A stretch of DNA of 64,000 nt, from assembly GCF_036417845.1 (NCBI RefSeq), contig NC_089980.1, positions 58,712,501 to 58,776,500 on the forward strand, written 5' to 3'. Positions 1 through 14,600 of this stretch are shown piece after piece. Origin of the DNA: Apteryx mantelli. Lineage: Eukaryota; Chordata; Aves; Apterygiformes; Apterygidae. Position 1 is the stretch's first letter. The number at the start of each line of letters is the position of its first letter. The notes under the pieces are model-generated. The model searched no databases, was not told where the DNA came from, and saw nothing but the letters and a program-made list of their open reading frames with translations. A program made the position numbers and the translations under genes.

Positions 1-3000
1 GCCAGCCTCTTACGTGCCCACACCGCATCAGTCCCTGGCTCAGCTCCTGAGGCCTGCCCGAACAAGCTGGAGGGCCCTCCATCGGCAACACGGCAGGGAT
101 AGCCGGGAGCCAGGCATAAACTCCAGCTGAGGCAGGAACTGACAGCCGCGAGGAGGGAAGGAACAGGCTCTTAAACTCACTGTTAGCTGGAAATAATTGT
201 ATGAGTGTGTTTAAGGGCAGAGTCAAGAGTCAAACCACACTGATTTTGCACCAGGGCAGAGTTTCACATGGGCAGTTACATCGGAGGGGCAGTTTCACAA
301 GCTATTCCTTGCCGCATCTCAGCTGGGGGCTGCCTCCTTCCAGGTGGAGGCTCACGCTAACAGTGTGCTTGGGGGACACAGTGGCAAGGGGTCAGGGAAC
401 TCAGCCAGCCTCGGGCTTGGACACAAGCCCCCACCAAGCAACACATATAAACAGAGGTGCCAAAATAATCCACACATCTCTGCTGAACATGCACATGATG
501 CTCGGTCTGGTCAGTGCAATGACAGAGCCCATAAAGCAGATGAAGGATCTCACACACCTTTTCCAAGTTAACCCACTCCTTGATAGTCTGCCCCAGGATC
601 TGGATCCCATCCATGGGAAGTTGCCCACAATAACAGAATTGCAGTAGGACACACTGGGGCCAGCTGACCAAAGGGCCTTTGTGCATCTTCATTTTTTATA
701 TCAAAGTGCTTTTGGATCTAACTGATGTGCTTTTGAAGAAGCCAAGACATGGGAAATCAGCCAGCTAACCATCCTCTAAGCAAAGAGTCCAAGGGGAAAC
801 TGGACAAGGGAAATCCCTCTTTAGAAAGGACTGGTCAGATTGTGGGGGCGCAAAGTCTTATGGATAACAGGTGAAGCTTATCCACGGAAATGCTAGGAAA
901 GGATGAAAACGTTCCTTTCCTACAAAACAGATCATTTTCTCAGGGGCAATTCCCATTTAGAGCTGGGTGGGATTTAAAGTGCAAAACTATCTGAATAGGG
1001 CTGCAAAACCATGTTGATCAGTCCATGCATTTTGATCATGAAACCCATGTGAAACTGTAGAGACGAAGCTCTGCAGTATGGTAATGTGGTGAGAAAGCAG
1101 TGTTCACTGAATGAAGACCAAACCTACTGCTGCTTTGTAAGAAACTTTGTAAGAGCTCCAGTTGCTCTGGTGCTTTGGGCAGATTCTAAATTTAAGGGGA
1201 GAGTTTATTTGTTTTAAATTTGTTTTTCATTTCTTTTCTCTGGGATATTGACTAAAAGGCACAGAAAAATGTAATGTGGAAAACAAATTGCCTATTTAAA
1301 AAATAACAAACTTATCGCTGCATGAAGCCTCCAGGGGCTTGGAGGTTTAATACAGGTGTAGAGCTGGACAGTCAGCTCTGAAAAATGAGGCTGGGCAGAA
1401 TAAAATGAAATGATCCTCTTTCCAGCTGGACTTATTTTACAGCCTGTCAGCCCATACTAAATGGAAGAGAGGAAAAACCAGTTATGATGTGTACCCAAGC
1501 TGAGATTTTCTGATCAAACCTCTTTTTCCCTTTCTACCAGTAAACTTGGGAGTTTGTTTTCTTCAACCAGCCTTTGAAAATCCTATGCAGGCTGAAGCTA
1601 GTCATGAAATAAAACAGGGGGAGCTGTTCTGGAAGATCATGCTGCCTTCCTTGTGGCACTCATCAGAAGAAGAGGCATGCAGCATTTCTACTGGAAGATG
1701 AGATTAACCATCTAGGAGATGCAAACACAAAAGAAGAGAAATAGGGTCTATAGAGAAGCTTCCATTTGAATATCCATTCAGCCCCTAGCTCAGCACCTGC
1801 CGGGCCTAGCAGGCAGTCTGCTTAGCACCTGAAGGTGGCATGGGAATGGCTGGGTACTTAAGGCAGGTACCTCCCATGCAAGGAAGGCAGCAAGATCCTG
1901 CACACCATGATGTTCTTTATAAAATTACAAAAAAACCCCAGTAATTTATAGTAAATCCTTCCTGATTAAAGACTATAAAGCTCTGCAGTTAATCAAGCTG
2001 ATTAAATGACTCAAATTTGTTAAGAACAGTTTTATCAAAACATTTACATTTCTGCTGAGCAGAGATTCATGTGACTTTGAATTGCAAAGTACACAGGTTG
2101 CCATGAGAGGACTAAAAAGAGGACTGGGAACATTAACCATGTGAAAAATCAACCCTCTTACCCCCGCCTCTCCCAGCGCTCATTTAAACAAAGGAACTCC
2201 CGGCCCATTAATTTCATTATCCTGCCAGGTATCTTCTGCTTTCTGGAAACAGAGACATCACTTACCCACAGTGAAAGGTTTTCCTGACATGTGGTTCCAA
2301 AGGTGGAGACTTTATCTCCTGCCTCAGAAAACAACCCCAGGCCAAAGTGGTGCAAAAGGTCCCAGAACAGCAGAACCCCTTGCCTAATCCATGGTGTCTC
2401 CCCAAGGCATGTCAATCAGGTAAAATGATGGGCTGATCTCTCAGGTCTGAGAGCAAAGAAACACTTCTCAAAGGGCACATGATGCAAACATATTCATAGC
2501 TGTCTAGAAGATTAAAGTAATTCAGCAAGAGATTTGTTCCTTTTGTATAAATCTGCTCAGCTTCAGTCATCACAGTTAGGTCCAATAAAGAACTTAGATG
2601 TCTAAGTTCTAAATTTAGATACTCAAACCTCCTCTTTAGCTGTCACCTAACCCTGGAGATGCATACCACTGAGGTGCACTTAAATTAAAATTCCTCCAAC
2701 ATCTTACATCCTTCAGAACACCTCCATCAATGACAGAGCTGAGCAGGTTGGTGGCAAAGCCTCAGTATACCCGTGCCATGTCAGGACCTACAAACAACAC
2801 GTTCCCCCAGGCTCCTCACTTGTTGGGGCTTGAGCTCCAAACTTGCAATGCTGTGTAATGCCATAGTCTGCTGGGCGATGTTGGCCTCAGATCCCTTTAT
2901 AGAAACACCTGTGTTAAAGATATGCTCATCTGAAATATGGGTTTCACCACTTCACAATAATGCTGGCTTGGCAAACTGATTTACTATTATTTCATTATTT

Positions 3001-6000
3001 TGCCTGATGGTGCTTGGGGATTTTCAGCTGAATCTTCATGTACATTAAGACACTCAATAATACACAGATAGACAGACCTATCAGGGCTGGCCAAAGACTA
3101 AGCTGGCATCTAGGATTTTCTCTGAGCTGATGGAGAGAGAGGCACTCTCTCACAGCACTTCACTCCACCTATTTTAGGATAGGACAAACAACCCCGTGAA
3201 GGCGGCTGTCTCTCCACTGACTGGAAAGCGAGTCATGATGGAGGGACTTACACTGAATACCTCACTTCTAGGCAGCTAAAATATGGGGCAGCCCTCTTCC
3301 CTAAAGAGTTCTACAGTCCCAAATATTCCCAGTGACATAGACACCAAATGGGTAACAAACCATATCTAGGAAGAAGGTGTCTAACTACACAGCAGCAGGC
3401 ATGCCTGTTTGCCTGTACTGCAGTCACCACAATAGTTAGCTCACATGCACACAGAAGGGAAGTTAGCATGGGCTTTGGATCCTTCTCAAATATTTAGCCC
3501 ACTTCACCGATTAGTTTTCTTTGATGCTTCCATATGCATTGATAACCAAGGCAGCTAATTTGAACTTAGTACCATATGTCTGCCCAGCACTGCAGCCACA
3601 ACAATGTCATACACATAGAGGACTTAAACAGTGAGACTGCACAAGCAAAGCTAAAAAGGCAATGCAAACATGCCTTTCCCATTTCTCTTAGTCTAAGAGT
3701 GTGTTCCAGGAGAAGATCTGCAGATGCAGCATCTTACAGTGAATTCTGCTAAGGCAAAGACAAACTTGGCATTCACCCTCTATCTTCCATGCCATATGCT
3801 TTATTCATTCGAGAGTTGTTTTTCCTGCAGGGGAGGGTGGATTGGCAGGTATGCAAAGAAATTCATTAAAATAACTTTGGTTGGTTCTTTGTGCTGGCCA
3901 CCATCTTCATTTTAATTTTTAATTTACATGCCCAGAATAATCCTGAAAAAAAGACATCCTCTCTTGGAACATGCAAATATTGGTGAAAGGAGTGTTCGGA
4001 AGTCCATGCTCCTTGGACAAGCCTGTTAAGGTTACAAATTGTGACTGGTATATTTCTAAAGAGAGTGGTAGAAACCAAGAGGGTGATAATAAAAGTAACA
4101 CATTATGAAACCAAATATACTGGCATGCAATGCAACAATCTGAGTGTTGGTAAAGGTACCTTATCTATCTGTGAGCAAGCCACTTGCTTGCTTTTGTAAC
4201 AACAGATTTTTCAGAGAACACTTAGAGTGAGCTACCTATTCTATTTTGCACGACTTGTCAGATAAATGGTATTCTTTTTAATGGAGAGACAAATATTTTA
4301 TTATTTTAGGTTCAGGGATTCTGGATAGTTTCTTTCAAAAGTGGCTGAGGTTGAATAGCTAAAGAAAATTTATGTCCTTGAACTTAATGGGGCTTGAATA
4401 CTGCAAGTAACAACATAGAAATGGACAGATGCCTGAATGGTAGCAGAAATATGCAAGACAAGGGTTTTAATGCTCATAGAAACTGTCAGCAACTCCAGAT
4501 AGTGGCTATTATGAATGTATTTGCATGTTCTGCTCTTTAAATGTACTTTTTTTTCAGTTAAAAAGAAGTTTCCCTTCTTTTTCAGGTTTCCGTGATCTTT
4601 CTGCACCAACTGGTTTCCAGGTCTCTCCATAGGCTCTAGCTAACTTTCCTTTACCTATACAAAACAAAGCTTTAAAGAATTCAGACCTCAAATGGCAAAA
4701 AATTAATATGGCAGCCACAGGCAAACAGGGTGGAACATTTGGCTTCCACAACCTTGGAGATGCTTCCAATTCACTGCCTTTTTAATGCAATGGTACTGGG
4801 GACCTACACGGACAAACCCCATTGCCTTTTTCCTTTTCCTGACTCTGAGTTTAGGTCCAAAACCTAAACTTTCCACCTCTAATGCCTGCGGGAAAGAAAT
4901 AGTCAAAAAGGTTTCTTAAGGAAAAGAAAATCTGCACGAACATCTTTGTAAAAGCTCTTGAAGTAGTGTATGTTTTACAGGCTTAAGTGTCATTTGCAGA
5001 CTAACTTGAAATTGGCTCCCTTCATGTCCTAAAGCACTTGAAATATAAAAATGAAACATTGTCTGCACACACACAGTACACACATCATTCCAAAGCTTTT
5101 AACCCATCCAAACAATCAGCTCTTAAAACCTCTACCCAGCTTCAGGCAGAATGCTCTAGCACCCAGAATAACTAAGGGCTGGACTGAGACACCCCTTGCC
5201 AACCCTTCTTCAGATAGCCTTGATCACCATTTTAATGCTGCTTCCTTTCCATACAGCCGAAACACCCCTGGTCACATGCTGACTGCATTCCACAGGATAT
5301 GCACAGTATGGCCATAAATGGGAAGAAATTGGTTCCCAGGTTATGGAACTATAAAGCTGTAAAGCTTTTTTATTTTTTATTTTTTGAAAAGATCATTTTG
5401 GATTTAGAAATAAGGAAGAGAAGAGTGCATACGCTTTGGTTTCTTGTCATGTTTTCAATCTCATAAAAAAACCTTTCTGAGATGAGGGGAGTGGGAAGGA
5501 AAATAGCACCTAACCACTCCTGCCTAGAACATGGGTAATACATGGAAACATATTTGGAAACATAATCTGCAGCAGCTGCTGATGAAAAAGACCTAACACA
5601 GAGATAAGAGTGGATAGCAAACTAGATGCTAGTTTATAAAATGAGATGGTCTGACTTTAAACTGCAACGAGGCAAAGAGCATCATATTTTAAAGCAGAAG
5701 TAAGATGGTTCTTCTTTCCAGCACGCTGCTGAATAGAGAAAGCAATTACATGCACTCGCATACCAAAGAAAAGTTGGCATATTGAAAAGAACTCAGTAAA
5801 GAACAAGAATTGAATAACTAAAGGAAAGACTAAATAACTAAATCTTATAGTTTGGGTAAATAAATCACTAAGGGGAAGATAAAAATCATTTGAAGATGTC
5901 AACATCAAGGAGAAAGTGTTGTTTACACAGCTCTAAATGAAGCGTAACAAGAAAGGAGAATAGTTCTTCCGGCAGAAAAGGAAAATGCAGACTGGCAGTA

Positions 6001-9000
6001 AGAGCTGTTAGCCCAGCAGTCGTTAACCTTCGCGGCCCTCTGAACCTCATACCAAAACCTTCATCTGTGTAAAAGCTGTAAGACAAGCAGATAGAAGTTT
6101 CCAGAACAGTTCACAGCAGCAATGACAAGTGCTTCCCAGAAAGCATCTTGCTGTGCTGTGGAGCAGGCCAGGGCCAAGCATACAGCAGGGTCGTGGCCAG
6201 CTCAGCCACCCCTGCTGCATTTCTTCCCTCCACAGCCTGAAAGTCAGGTCACCCAGCAGCCCGAGGCCAGGCCAGCCCTGATATCGCCAGACCGGGGAGC
6301 TGCCCTTGCCTGCGTGAGAGCTATGTGAGCTCTTACACTTGGCTCCAGCTCCATCCAGTAATTTAAAGCTAAAAAGCACTTGAAAATGTCCTTTCATGAA
6401 TGATGACTGTGCACCACTTGGAGAAGCAGCAAAGAGGAGCAAAGGCCACAACACCCTCTCTATTGCAAATATCCGGATACTCCAGTGAGTGGAAGTGAGT
6501 TATATCTGTGAGAATGGCTTACCAAAGGGGTCAGGCAGCAGTGGGTGGGCGTCCAAGGGTTTCTTCTTTGATATCAGCCGCCTGCTCAGAGGCCAGTTTT
6601 CTAGAAGAAGCCACCAGATGCTCCATGTCAGATCTCTACGGAAAAGGATTAGTCTGATTAGCATTTTAAGTATGCTGCCCATTATGTGCCTACAGCTCCA
6701 GCTTTAGCTCCAGCGATGCCGCCTTCCCTCTTGTGGTTTTTGACATCAACATAATTGTTGACGGAACGATAGAACTGCATAATTCACAGCTGTGCTTGTT
6801 ATTTATTCTACGTATAACACATGCATATGCAGTCAGACACTGGCCAAACTCACAGCAATAGTTTAGGATACACATTTCAAGTCATTCCCTTTATTTTTCT
6901 CTTGACAGCGAGGGAAAGACAATCCCCAAGTGTTTCCCTTCATGCTTTACCATTGTTAAATATCATTTCTCCTTAGCATTTGATTCAATAGCAAACCATA
7001 AAGTAACTGGTAAGTCTATAAGTTCATCCATGGAGCCTGCAAATGCTGTATTTACAAACACAGGTTGGTATTAGCTTGTACGAATCAGCTAGCGAAATAC
7101 GTAGAGGCAGGATTTTATGCATACAAACATCTTTTCTGTTGGAGCCATCCACAGAGCCAAAGTTTGTCATTTCATCGCTGTGAGCACTCTCTGTAGTTAA
7201 AGTTGCTTAACGCTTCCCATTAATGACTGTTTTCCATTACTTACAGCTTTGCCAAAGTTCAGCTGCTTGGGCTGAAATACTCTGTGCTGGATGTTCCCCT
7301 CAGGCTGAATTTTTTGGTAATTTTTAGCAAAAGTAATTCAGCTGCCTCCCAGAGTAAGATTAGCAAGATATATGCTAGCTTGCTCTGTTCAAATAAAGAG
7401 ATTGAGTGCCTCTCTCTTTTGAGATTGGTACTGATACTTAGCTAGGGAAGGGGAATGTGCCTTTGGCGTTCTGATAAAACTTTTCCAACCTGTGGTCAAG
7501 TTTGTAGTCCTTGACAAAACTTCAATCTGCACATGCCCACTGGAGACTTGTTCAAGTGTGGCAGATAGTTTATCTGAGGACTCCATCTGTTTTAGTCTTG
7601 CTCCAGCTCACGGATGCAGAGCAGAGAAAGACTTTCATTGCAGTTGCCCAATTGCTGGAATCTGTTGTGGCAGTAGACACATGATTTAGAGCTGAGTCCT
7701 TTCTCGTCAAGCACAGCTTCAGCAAAAATGAGGCAGGACTAGAACACTTCAACATACAGCCTTGATTCACCTCCAGAGAAGTCTCCATCCTGGGTATGAA
7801 AAGAGGTTGTGTTGTTGTGGAAAAACATATTTACATATATATTTGATTCTGCAGCTAAAAGCTATGCTATCATAATGCTTACACAGATGGGAGCTGAACT
7901 GCTGAGGTGGCAAGGGCAATGTTAAATCAAGCATTTTCTAACTTCTGGGTGCCTGATCCTGCAAACTTCACATACTTTTAATCTATGTTGGGTATACGTC
8001 ATTTCCTTGGTTTGCAGAAGACAAACTGAAACAAAAATGTGGGAATTCCATCATGTGGCATCATACTGGCAACCATATGATTCATCAGCAGGACTGGATG
8101 TTATTTTCAAATGTTAATTCCATAGCGCTTGAAAAGCAGAATAACTGGGAGCATTAACAGACCACCCGTCTCTGCTGAGGGAGCAGGCTGGAGTGAGTCA
8201 CAGTCTTTGCCGATGGGTTTCCCAAATAGTTGCTGACAATAGAAAACTATGAGGCAGAAATACTTGAATCCATTGTATCCCAGGTTTTGTAGGAAGTACG
8301 ATCCTGCTTGGAGAGATATTCTCAAACCTGATTCTTCCTGCTCCTGATCCTACCAACTTGTCTTCTGCCTTAGTCCTGCTCCCTCTGTCTAGCTCCACTA
8401 CTGACATCAGTCCCCTTCCCCAGGCTGGGAGTCCTCAGTCTTTGACTGCGTTAGAGCTGCCTGCCTCCCTTGGCCAGTTCCTGTCCCCAGTCAAGATCAG
8501 CCTTCCCATGCATTAACTAAGTATCAGCAGAGGGAGTCTCCAGGCTCTTATTTCTGGTGCCCAGCACCACAGCATCCCTGTCAGCATGGAAAAACAATTT
8601 CATAGAATTGCTGCTCTGCACCTGCAACCTAAGGCTGGAATATGCCTACTACACACTCATCAGTGATTTAGCCGCCAGACTTGAACAAGTCTCTACTGAG
8701 CATGTGCCTTCAGAGAATTCAGCTTCTATCTCTAAGAAGTTTCTGTTGAGTGCCTGAGATCTGAAGCTTTTTTTTCCCTAAGGTTTCTGAGTTCAACTAT
8801 TTTTTTTCCTCATGAAGAACAACCAAAGGCACATTCCTGATATCTGCCAAATTTCAAGTCTCTGCTCCAAAGGCAGAAGGTGTTAGAGTTTCTCAACAGA
8901 CAATTTTGAGAACATGTTTGAATATGAGGAAAAAATGTATGCATCTCTTTCTTGTAAGCAAGCAAAAGCATTTTTACTGAAACTTCCCAAATGCCTGAGA

Positions 9001-9674
9001 GACACTCAGTGTGGAAAACTTCAGCTAAGTGGTAAATGGCTGAAGTTTGCAAGGGTTACAAGCAGCTAAACCTTTGGTCTTATAATAAGAAGGGTTGGAC
9101 AGCCTTAAAAAAAGCTAAGGCCACCAATGTCATCTCTTATGTGTAATTTAAATTGAGCTTCTGCTAATCCAGGAGTGGAGAAGAACAGAAAAGGAATGCA
9201 TCCAGTGGTAAATTCCCCAAATTTGGGACTGTCTTTGTATTCTGTAAGAAAATAGTGGCGAATGCACCATGTCCCTTCTGAAGTGACTATACTCTGCCAT
9301 AAGCTATTTTGACAGAAACTGTTGGTTTAGGGTCTAGATGATCAAATCTGTTGCCATAGCTAACACCTGAATGGGTGAGTCAAACCAGGCAAGGCAGAGA
9401 TACCTCAGCTGGCTCCAGATGACCCTGCTATGGGACCACAAGCAGTATCTCCTTGCTTTGCCTAGCTGAGAAGCAAGGAGACTTGGCCTGGGCAGCAGCC
9501 ACAGAGAGTCTTGCACCACCCCAGCGCAGAGCTGGCTGCAGAGCTACACAGTGCCAGGTAGACATACCACCTTGCTCAGCACTCGCCTGGGAACTCAGGC
9601 CACTGAGCTGCGCACGCAATCCCTCAGGGAAGCAAGGGGCCTAGGTTTTTGGATTTATTATGCACTTGTGGATT
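1..9674. other. Intergenic, no gene seen
   Basis: Neither strand shows an exon I can tie to a protein family. Open frames of up to 148 codons (e.g. 201-647) lack domains, codon bias or splice context. Weak repeat traces occur at 2585-2665 (ACTTAGATGTCTAAGTT palindrome-like block) and at 7948-7990 (GATCCTGCAAAC type). The sequence is otherwise ordinary single-copy DNA. Confidence 0.7.
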
Positions 9675-10019
9675 ATTTATCTTATTAATGTATACAAATA
9701 TCTAAATGGAGGGTGTCAAGAGGATGGGGCCAGACTCTTTTCAGGGGTGCCCAGCAACAGGACAAGAGGCAACGGGCAACAAACTGAAACACAGACAGTT
9801 CCATCTGAACATGAGGAAAAACTTCTTCACTGTGAGGGTGACACAGCACTGGAACGGGTTGCCCAGAGAGGTTGTGGAGTCTCCTCTGGAGATATTCAAA
9901 ACCTGTCTGCACGCGATCCTGTACAATGTGTTCTAGGTGACCCTGCTTGAGCAGGGGGTTTGGACTAGATGAACTCCAGAGGTTCCTTCCAGCCTCAACC
10001 ATTCTGTGATTCTGTGATT
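9675..10019 (+). mobile_element. CR1 non-LTR retrotransposon, 5'-truncated 3' end (CR1-Y-like)
   Basis: The fragment shows the recognisable end of the CR1 second ORF (with [20 protein letters not shown] and [12 protein letters not shown] in frame at 9706-9936), a short 3' UTR ending TTGAGCAGGGGG...GACTAGATGA...CCTTCCAGCCTCAACC, and the ATTCTGTG tail repeat at 10001-10017. CR1 copies are typically 5'-truncated like this. Relative to the consensus I remember, there is a small in-frame loss near GAGTCTCCT (about 9880) and a stop earlier than usual. It is a dead copy of the commonest bird retrotransposon. Confidence 0.95.
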
Positions 10020-10540
10020 TAGAGCCTGGAGTAATGGGCAACTTAGAAAATCCTAAGAGAACGGTGCTATTAAACAGAGAGAAAGCACTGAGTTGTTGGT
10101 ATTTTGGAACAGACCGGGAAGCTCTCATTACTTTGAAATGATACTACGGCATGACTAACCACACCACACTGCACCCCATCTCCCAGTCTGCCACTCTGCT
10201 GAAGCATTTCCACCTCCCACAGGCTCTCTCCGTCATGCCACTACCCTAAAAATAGATCCTCCCCGCACAACACTTGTGCCTGCCCTGTGGCACCCGCCTC
10301 CCCGCCACTGTCACTCTCTGGCACCCAGCACTCCGCACTTGCTCCAGGAAAGCAGCCCTGCAGCCAAAGCCTGCCAGGTCATAGTAGGAGCTCTCTATTT
10401 ATGGGGCCTTCCTGGGAAAAACTGACTGCAGCACCTTGCATATGTCAGGCCAGTCTCAGTCAGGAAGCATCTTTAACTGTTTGAGCAGTACGTGTGATCC
10501 TCTGCCACCTCATTTTCAAAGCATGAGCAAAAACTCTTTC

Positions 10541-10629
10541 TTGTTTGTTTGTTTGTTTAGACACGAATAAGAGGCAGGTAGCTATTCTGCGGGCAGATGG
10601 GCTCAGCCCGTCCTTCCTTCCTTCCTTTC
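10541..10629 (+). repeat. Two short microsatellites, (GTTT)n and (TTCC)n
   Basis: A TTGT tetranucleotide run occupies 10541-10558 and a CTTC run occupies 10611-10629. Both are short and lie in intergenic sequence. Confidence 0.85.
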
Positions 10630-11634
10630 ATCTAGCTCTTTTTTCCAAGAAGGCCCCGCAGAGCTGGGCAGTCCCTGCGTCACCTAAGGTACCCGAGGAA
10701 AGCCATGCAGCATCTGCCAAATCGCCCTTCTCCCTGCAGCATGGGCTGTGCGGGCAGCGCACCGAGGACAGCTTTACCCGGGACTGATCAGCAGACACCA
10801 GCTTTTCACAGCACCACTCTTGTCAAACCCCTCTTACATAACAGCACCATGATGCCTGGTCCTTGCAAACAGGAACCTGCTTATTTATTAATTTTTGCCA
10901 ACAGCTGACGGAAAGGAGTAGAGGGGGGAGGGCAGGGAGGAAGAAAGAAGGGTGTTTTCATTTCTGTGCTTTTAATTTTGCCTGGGAAATCCAGAAAAGC
11001 TGCCCCTAGCCACAGAAGACTCTGCAGTCACTCCTAGAGCAGCCAGGTAATAAGTAACTGGGCCCACAAGCCCAGCAATGCAGCAATGCTGTGGCAGCAC
11101 TCTACACAGGGAACTCATGTATAAGATTTCACATGAATAATTAAAAATCAAGTCTCCTCACTCATTTCTGCTCTCTAACCCCTCTCCCTCTTTCTTCTAT
11201 AATTCCATTTTTAACTCTCTTGCTTCTTTTCACCTCTCATTTTACATATATTTTTATTTGTTCTGGGGGGGGGGAGCAGGGAAGATCAGCAGCACTTTGG
11301 TATTTTTATAGATGATGAGTTCACAAGGCAGAGGACTGCAGCAAATGTCTTGCAAACCCCAGTCAGCGGCCCCCTTCCTCCCCCCCTCAAAGTTCACATG
11401 GTTTAGTATGCAAGCTTCCTGCCGCTTGCCCAGTCAGCTCTCTATTCATAGGCAAACTGTGCTCCTCCATTTGGCTCCCAAAGAAGAATAAGTATAAAAA
11501 GCACTGAAAGTCTTGCTGCTGAGCCAGCAGGAAACTCAAACTGCTCTGAGCATGGGAACCAAGAGAACTGCTGTGGCTAGCACAACAGGTATTGTTTGGG
11601 AGGAAATCCCTGCAGCAGACATGACTGCCTACGC

Positions 11635-11662
11635 ACATATATATACATATATATATACATAT
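11635..11662 (+). repeat. (AT)n/(ACATAT)n microsatellite
   Basis: A run of alternating A/T with two interspersed C residues, intergenic. Confidence 0.85.
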
Positions 11663-14600
11663 TTAATAAGGGTTTGGAAAGCGGGAAGGCTGGAGAAGTG
11701 TAATAGGGTGGAAGACTATATTAGCAGCTATATGCAAGAAAGAATAAGAGTGCTGCTCAGCCAGCTAAACAGCTGCCTCACTAGCCCAATCACTGCTCTT
11801 TTGCCTCACATTCGAAGTATGTGGAACCTCAAGGTAAAGAGATGTCTGTGCACTGTTACTTGACCTTGGTTCCTTATGGGTGCCTCTACGTGCGCATTTT
11901 TATTTGGATCAGGAGTGCATTTATGAAGCAAATCTCCCAGTTGTCCCTACTTGCCATGTTTTGATTTACATCAGGGAGCAATCTTGTGAACTGGTTTCCT
12001 TTCGGATGAAACTAAACCAAAAGATGTTCTCCAGGAGTGCACGTACTGCACTCCAACCACTAATGAGCACCCAGTCCCTAGGTACCAGGCTAGAGTTAGC
12101 TTGATGTAAATCTGAAATATCAAGTCCTCAGCACCAAATGTCTGCCTCTATAGATCTGATCCCAGTGCATCACACCACTTGCTAACATAGACACAGTTTG
12201 TCTGCAAATACATTAAAATTTGAATGCAAAAAAAGAAGGAAAAGCTTGAATTAAACAAGCAATTTCATTTTTCACAAGAAAGAGAAGAAAAGCTGTGACA
12301 AAAGAGCTCATAAACCTCATGTTCACAAGGAGTGATGACATTTGAGTTTGACAAGACTTTGGTGATCTAAAAGTATTTGAATGACATCTGTCTTATGGCC
12401 TTTCTGGACAGAGATACTATAAAGAAATAAATCTGGGAGCAACAGGTCATGTCATCCAACTCAGCAAGCAACATCTGGGAAAGCCCCTCAGATAAGACAA
12501 TGTGTCACCCCAAATCTCATGACCATACAAAGAAGGTTAGAAGAGCAACACACATGCCTGGGAAAGTGAGAAGCAACAGAATTAAAGGACCAAACTTTAT
12601 GTCAAAATGAAAACATGTGAGTGATGGACCACCCTTATGGGGTTGGTCTTCATTATCCAAATACCCTAAACTAAATGGCATTATGAGCACTACCAGCCAT
12701 ACCCACATTTAGACATGGTCACAGTTATGAAATGCCTTAAAGCTTCCTGCATTAGGATTTTAACTGCTGTACAGACAGGGGTCAGCTGTGAAAGTCAGAT
12801 CTGGACTAAGATTCAAACCTCCTCAAATGACTCCTTCAGAGGAAAGGAGGCATCTGGGGTTGTGTTTTAGCCCCACTCTATATCTGTGCAATTGAGGCTA
12901 TTCATCTCATTTGGTTAGCAAGTTTGGGGGCAGGAAAGTTCAATGCACAGGCTTGTCTTGGATAGGCACCAAAAAGCATTTTGGGAAACTGGCCAAAACA
13001 GGCTGATTCTCCAGAGATTGTAACACCAGTGGAAAATGCAGGTAAGAACTTACCTCTGTGATTAGTAGCTTTCCCTTAATAGTTTTTTCCTGTGCTTTAT
13101 GGGAGCACTTAGGTACTCAGGGAGTTCTGCAGTTCTCCCACCCGGGCCCTCTCTGAAATTCCACTGCAGAGTCAGGAATACGTTAAGGGAAGAATATGAA
13201 TTCTCCCCTCCTTGGCTCCCAGAGGAAAAGACCTAACACTCTGCTAATTGCCTTAAGACCCCTGCACACTTGTGTTCAGTGGCAATAAAGGTCTGGTGAG
13301 ACATCAAGGGCTGAGAGGTGGGGAAGGCGGGTGTTTTGTACACGGATAACCTGGGGTGCTCAGAGGACTCAGCTGCCAAATGGATTCAAGAATGGAAAAA
13401 GTGCCCAGTCCTTTGAGGAAGGAGGGACAGAGCTATATGCTGAAGATTTTAGTAGGGAGTGCAAAGCTCAGACCTCCCCACCCAGAACTCCTTTAGACTG
13501 CAATTGCCTGAGAAAAAACAAACTAGCCCCCAGGGGCAAGAGCAGCCCCTTGGACCCCCCTGTTGCAGCCCCAGTTTCAAGCCAGGAGGGCTGTGGCATG
13601 AAGCAGAGGGACTTGCTTCTCTCCTTGCCCATCTCCTCTCAAAGAACAGTCCAGAGGGAAGGGAAGTAAATTACAACATTACATTCCTGCACAGCATATG
13701 GGTCACATCAGGGACCGCTCCTGTTCCAGGTAGTGTCGTATGCACAGTACATCACAACCACAACTACGTGGCTTTCCCTTGTCTTTGCATATTTCCCATG
13801 TGTAAAAGCAGTGCTAGTCACTGAGAGCAAATGAACAGCCCCAAGCCTTCCAGATCTCCACAGGACAAGTACAGGACAGGCAGTGCCATCACAAGTGCAA
13901 TGGCCACTATGTTGTCAGACTGAAAGACCTCCTGAGCTAAGAGCAGGGACTGACAGAGCATGATCTGCACTCTCTAGCTGGGGCTGCAGAGAAGACTCAC
14001 CTCCCTGGGGCCAGGAATGGAGGGAAACGAGTGAAACCCCCTCTACAGGGCTACACAAGCTCTCACACATAGCCTTGGCACTGTGCCTCAGCACTGACCA
14101 GGAAAATTGGCCGTAGTTGCGTAGAGCACCATTCAGTTTCCCAGGTCCATTCAGCACATTGCTGGTGGGTGGATTGCCAGCGACAGGGACGCCCATTAAC
14201 AGGCACTATGAGTATCACATAGCCAGTCCCTCACATTAGCTACCAGCCTGGGTGGGATATCTGTCAGCAGCTTAAGTGAGAAAGTCCCTGTATGTTTGCC
14301 GGTGTTTGTTACAGGAACCCAAATAAGAGAATAAAACTGTGAAGCAAGACGATACTTCTAATTTGAGGAGAAACATTTCTTCCTCCATTAATTATTTCCC
14401 ATGCTATTCCTGGCACTGACCTTCTCTGGCAAGGAAAAAAAAATCTGATTTGTTTTTATATCTTTTATCCAACTTCCTATACTAAAGCCTCTGGCTAGAA
14501 TGAGTCACACTTATATCAGCTATCACGTTATATTATGCTGTATCAGTGCTGCTACCTGTCTTCTCTTTCTCACCATTAGGGTTTGTTAGTATTAAAACAG

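Noticed and set aside
9660-10128. Several overlapping frames on both strands
   Set aside because: They are the CR1 fragment read in sense and antisense; the sense frame is the tail of the CR1 ORF2, not a host gene.
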